A stretch of DNA of 64,000 nt from Bactericera cockerelli (Eukaryota; Arthropoda; Insecta; Hemiptera; Triozidae). The stretch is taken from contig CM044959.1 of the NCBI GenBank assembly GCA_024516035.1, forward strand, positions 27,306,605-27,370,604, given 5' to 3'. Position 1 is the stretch's first letter. Every line of letters starts with the position of its first letter. This document shows positions 61,701-64,000 of the stretch, piece after piece. The position numbers and the translations under genes are program-made. The notes below the pieces were generated by a model, which saw only the letters and a list, made by a program, of their open reading frames with translations, did not search any database and was not told the DNA's origin.

Positions 61701-63605
61701 CTTAACGTTATGGTCTTTATACACCAGAGACCAGCAGTTCGCAGTGTTTGTGAAAATGATTTTTTCATTGTTGTTGTTGTTGTTAAACGTCTCTCTAACA
61801 TCGAGGTCATTCGAAACGGTGGTTTTACCCTAAATTCGTTGGAAACTCACAAACCAGCTCCTCACATTAACCAGACTTAGCGTGGGTTTCGGCTTCGAAT
61901 AGCCACCATCACGAGGGTTCGAATTTGAAAGGTCACCCACCATGTCCAAAACTCACAAGACTTTGCTTAACTTCAGTGATCTGACAAGAACTGGTGTACA
62001 CAACGTACCATCGACGCTGTCTTTGTGAATGATTTAATGTGAATATAACCATCTTGAGGAAATACAATACAGTTGGAAATAGTGATTTAGAAGCAATGGT
62101 TCCATTCATTAAAGAATTTTTTATGAATTCCGCTATCAAGGTGAGGTGGTCATGAACTCAACTGTTACCCCACGACTGCACAAGATATATCATACCCAAA
62201 CATACCTAGGATGATGATTTCTTTTTGTAGATAGGTCAGGTCGTTTTTCAGTCGTTTGTTTTCCAAGATGGCCGCCTTGTGGTGTTCCATCTCGTTGTTA
62301 GAATCGAACAGCTTGGCTTTCGTCTCGTGAAGAATTTGATTTAGAATGCTGAAAATACAAGAAGGAAAATTAATAATGGAGTCGGAACCTGTCCCATTTA
62401 ATAGAATCTGCAATACTAAAAATGTAAACACAGGGACGTACGAAAGATGTACAAATCCCTATGGAAGTTCAGTGGTGCGTTGATTCAGCTTAAATGCGGA
62501 AGGAAGTAGGAAGAGACATGTTGAAAATGTAAGCATCGAACTCGGCTGCACATTCCTTCACATCTACTGCTACTTTTCTAGCTGTGTACTTCTTTTATAC
62601 GTAGCGGTGAAATCAGTTGACTGAGGTGTTTACATTATCGTCATGTCCACTCTCATTGAAACACACCCTCAAAATAATGTTAACTTTAATTTTGCCTACA
62701 TAATAAGTAATAATAATTATGTTTGCTTAATTCATAAATTATATTATCAATTATCAATGAAATAAAGTCTGGCTGGTGGACTATAAACAGGGAGTAGACC
62801 ATCATTGGCTTGGTTCTGGGGCCCTTGTCAGTGGTAGAAGTGCTGAGTCATTCCACCACTGTCTGACTACCATCGTTCACGATCTCGCCACCCTATGATG
62901 ATGAATCAATTAATTCATTTTTAACACTTCTTCGTGAGGAACCAGATTATCCGTGTCAAAAATAATAATAATATTGCCTTATTTGTACTGCCCAATCAGG
63001 ACTATTAATTCCCAATGGTTCCAGCAGCAGGCCCAAGACGTTTCATTATGTGGTAACAATCACAAACGGGTGGTTAACTTATTAGGTAATTTGTAATTTA
63101 TTTGCATTAATAATTATACATAATAGGTATAATAGGTAACATATATTTAATGCGACTACCCCACACTAAGGGGATGCAGTCCTCTTGTTTTGTGGGGTAG
63201 TTTTCTCATGGTGAACACAGACAGCATCAAATTAATTTTTTTTAAACATCATATTATAAAAGTTGAAATTAGAAATTTTATTTATTGTTTTATTTATGAA
63301 TTATATATGGTGGAATGCGCAGTAGTCCCGGGTGGGTTTCGAACCCGCGACGAAGAAGTAGCGATGTCTTTCGCCAACCAAATGCGTTACCTTCCCTTCT
63401 CGTTCTCAGACTTGGTCTCCTGTTCCAGCGCCTCGCAGCGACTCCTGCAGCGCCCGATGTCCCTGTGTAGCGCCGCGTTCTCCGCCTGCAGCCGCTGGAC
63501 GCTGCTCTCCAGACTTTCCACCTGCGCGCGCCGCTCGCACGATAGTTCGCGCATCTCATCTGACGAGCGCTCGATGTCCTTCTGCAGCAGGCAAATTTGA
63601 TCTTT
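58607..63605 (-). CDS. Tsc1: Hamartin (Tsc1), C-terminal 304 residues in five exons
   Basis: Hamartin pairs with tuberin (Tsc2) as the GTPase-activating brake on Rheb, restraining TORC1 growth signalling at lysosomal and cytosolic membranes. Five minus-strand exons join in frame with consensus splice sites: 63605-63391, 62348-62206, 61358-61093, 59881-59722 and 58737-58607 (stop TAG 58609-58607). The product is almost entirely coiled coil. Key matches to the animal hamartin C-terminal coiled coil as I know it are LQKEIIILGEMNSKYKDIL (human: LLLLGEANELYLEQL type) and the LEAQLGEKEHTIAQFKHL block, followed by VKHRYQED, TSRYNSVQAS and ELYYQFD. After the coiled coil comes a short Ser/Thr-rich tail, shorter than in vertebrates. 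Earlier exons (the N-terminal core) must lie beyond 64000. Three introns hold SINEs. Confidence 0.87.
58790..58985 (+). mobile_element. tRNA-derived SINE, family B, in the last Tsc1 intron
   Basis: GTAGTTAACGCGCTAGTCTG, then GTTGGTTCGAATCCCACCCA (B box) and GCATGAATTTTTCCTCATTA, as at 5760-5967. The distal part reads CACTCTTTAGTGGAAGGTTA, the complement of the matching block in the other copy, so part of this copy is inverted. Confidence 0.72.
58986..59585. other. Intronic DNA, no exon recognised
   Basis: It contains a stretch with balanced open frames on both strands (plus 59154-59339, minus 59299-59496) that may be a transposon remnant. No family was identified. Confidence 0.35.
59586..59702 (+). 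other. Protein-like 38-codon ORF inside a Tsc1 intron
   Basis: ATG at 59586 to TAG at 59700-59702, antisense to Tsc1, with protein-like wording (PLVDRKSAKYGRRIA, LDGHSKSLFEMF) and much higher G+C than its surroundings. No family was recognised. It could be an exon fragment of a retrotransposed or transposon gene. It ends 20 bp from the exon d donor. Confidence 0.3.
59722..59881 (-). CDS. Tsc1: Tsc1 exon d
   Basis: The acceptor CTGTTCCAG precedes 59881 and the donor CTGG|GTGAGA follows 59722. It encodes AMTSRYNSVQASLTRQ to SKGSTLAALG, the end of the coiled coil. Confidence 0.87.
60040..60480 (-). mobile_element. Probable retroelement 3' fragments in a Tsc1 intron
   Basis: GGGCGGTGCTAATGCCAACG with GCATTCTCTTC (60140-60175) parallels the 22.5-kb fragment. 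A second segment from 60275 starts GAATAAAACCTTTATTTGGA. The boundaries and the class are uncertain. Confidence 0.35.
60880..61005 (-). mobile_element. SINE family E, head lost, in Tsc1 intron
   Basis: TACTGCCCAATAAGGACTAT, CATTATTCCAGCAGTAAGCC and GGATAACTTGTCATGACCCG match the family E body; the tRNA-like head is missing. A T24 run follows at 61027-61050. Confidence 0.7.
61093..61358 (-). CDS. Tsc1: Tsc1 exon c
   Basis: The acceptor ATCGGTCAG precedes 61358 and the donor GAG|GTGAGG follows 61093. It encodes the core hamartin-like coiled coil (GEMNSKYKDIL through HRYQEDVE). Confidence 0.88.
61541..61699 (+). mobile_element. Complete SINE family A copy with 14-bp target duplication, in Tsc1 intron
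   Basis: Flanked by exact ACTTAACGTTATGG at 61527-61540 and 61700-61713. The head reads ACCGACCTCGGTAGCTTGAT, then GGAGGTCGGTGGTTCAAGTC (B box), body to AACACAAATATGATAACT and a short TAAC repeat at the 3' end. This defines the true ends of the family. Confidence 0.92.
61785..62028 (-). mobile_element. 5S-derived SINE in a Tsc1 intron
   Basis: The plus strand reads GTGGTTTTACCCTAAATTCG, GGTTCGAATTTGAAAGGTCA, then the 5S-like complement GACTTTGCTTAACTTCAGTG, ATCTGACAAGAACTGGTGTA, CACAACGTACCATCGACGCT. It has both body and head. Confidence 0.8.
62206..62348 (-). CDS. Tsc1: Tsc1 exon b
   Basis: The acceptor TGTATTTTCAG precedes 62348 and the donor CCTAG|GTATGT follows 62206. It encodes ILNQILHETKAKLFDSNN to DLTYLQKEIIIL. 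The phases at both ends fit the neighbours. Confidence 0.87.
62768..62900 (+). repeat. Interspersed repeat shared with 19.8 kb, in Tsc1 intron
   Basis: GTCTGGCTGGTGGACTATAA to GCCACCCTATGATGATG, same order as 19796-19950 with one internal deletion of about 15 bp. Confidence 0.65.
62975..63085 (-). mobile_element. SINE family E, body only, in Tsc1 intron
   Basis: TGTACTGCCCAATCAGGACT, CCAGCAGCAGGCCCAAGACG and ATTATGTGGTAACAATCACA match the family E body; the head is missing. Confidence 0.65.
63391..63605 (-). CDS. Tsc1: Tsc1 exon a (first in window)
   Basis: The acceptor TTTCTTTCCAG precedes 63605 and the donor GGAAG|GTAACG follows 63391. It encodes a heptad-rich helix from KDQICLLQKDIERSSDE to LEQETKSENEKG. 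G+C is very high for this window. It ends after two bases of a codon, completed by the next exon. Confidence 0.85.
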
Positions 63606-63724
63606 CTGGAAAGAAAAAAATAAATTTCAATAGTCTCAACACCCTTTGAAGATGGAGCTGGCATATAAAACATATAATTGTCTTTTAAAACATTTATTAA
63701 TATTATAATTTTTAAATATATCAC

Positions 63725-63850
63725 ACCGACCTCTAAAAAAAAAAAATAACAAGATTAGTATAATGTGGACACAATTCCACCAGGGAAGAACCGACCTCAG
63801 TAGCTCGAGTGATAAGGTGGCTCGTAACCTGGAGGTCGGTGAAGTTCTAA
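63725..63850 (+). mobile_element. Two SINE family A head fragments
   Basis: ACCGACCTCTAAAAAAAAAA at 63725 is a few bases of the head plus an A run. A longer head (AACCGACCTCAGTAGCTCGA, CTCGTAACCTGGAGGTCGGT) occupies 63789-63846 and stops near the B box. Confidence 0.6.
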
Positions 63851-63879
63851 GAAAGATGATGTTGTATGTATTGTTTTAT

Positions 63880-64000
63880 TTGTGGTGAAGCACAAGGCCT
63901 CTTCACAATTTTTGTGGGTAGCGCAGCATTACTAAGAGCCTCCTTTACATTTCGAATTATTCTATTACATTAATTTTTCTTTTTACTCTGGTAATGCCGC
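63880..64000 (+). repeat. Interspersed repeat shared with 50.76-50.93 kb
   Basis: GGCCTCTTCACAATTTTTGT, GGGTAGCGCAGCATTACTAA, GAGCCTCCTTTACATTTC. It runs off the window edge. Confidence 0.6.

Noticed and set aside
63190..63600. 136-codon plus-strand ORF
   Set aside because: It is antisense to the first Tsc1 exon in the window, whose splice sites and coiled coil are clear.

Overview
The window looks like AT-rich nuclear DNA from an arthropod, most likely an insect and possibly a hemipteran. The evidence is GT-AG introns, a Tsc1 (hamartin) orthologue, a piggyBac element, an I-group LINE, and very dense SINEs and miniature DNA transposons. It shows no operons, ribosome binding sites or other bacterial features. 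The order of insect is my inference.

Layout. 1-7.4 kb: minisatellites with 72-, 21- and about 43-bp units, purine-rich tracts and SINEs. 7.4-13.7 kb: a nearly full-length LINE with target-site duplications and two homopolymer frameshifts. 15.0-17.2 kb: an internally deleted piggyBac element with its TTAA sites, itself interrupted by a 5'-truncated retroelement. 17-22 kb: SINEs and a 538-bp foldback with 244-bp arms. 22.6-23.8 kb: a GC-richer island with a candidate first coding exon on the minus strand. 24-35.5 kb: repeats, two related non-autonomous Helitrons with GT arrays, a PIF/Harbinger-type element and a pogo/Tigger-type element. 35.5-52 kb: mostly unique AT-rich DNA with SINEs, a few candidate exons, and a 51-bp minisatellite interrupted by a 144-bp MITE. 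52.4-55.9 kb: a plus-strand multi-exon gene I do not recognise. 58.6-63.6 kb: the last five coding exons of Tsc1 on the minus strand, whose 5' exons lie beyond the right edge. These two genes converge tail to tail with about 2.6 kb between them.

Most of the structure is transposon biology. At least seven tRNA-derived SINE families and one 5S rRNA-derived SINE family (SINE3-like) recur. Exact or near-exact target-site duplications can be read by eye for the LINE, the piggyBac, its nested insertion, the Harbinger-, Tigger- and hAT-type elements, the minisatellite MITE and one SINE inside a Tsc1 intron. I found no convincing evidence of a wholly new functional system. The best candidates for follow-up are the long foldback (a potential hairpin-RNA source), the unrecognised 52-55 kb gene and the 5S-SINE family.
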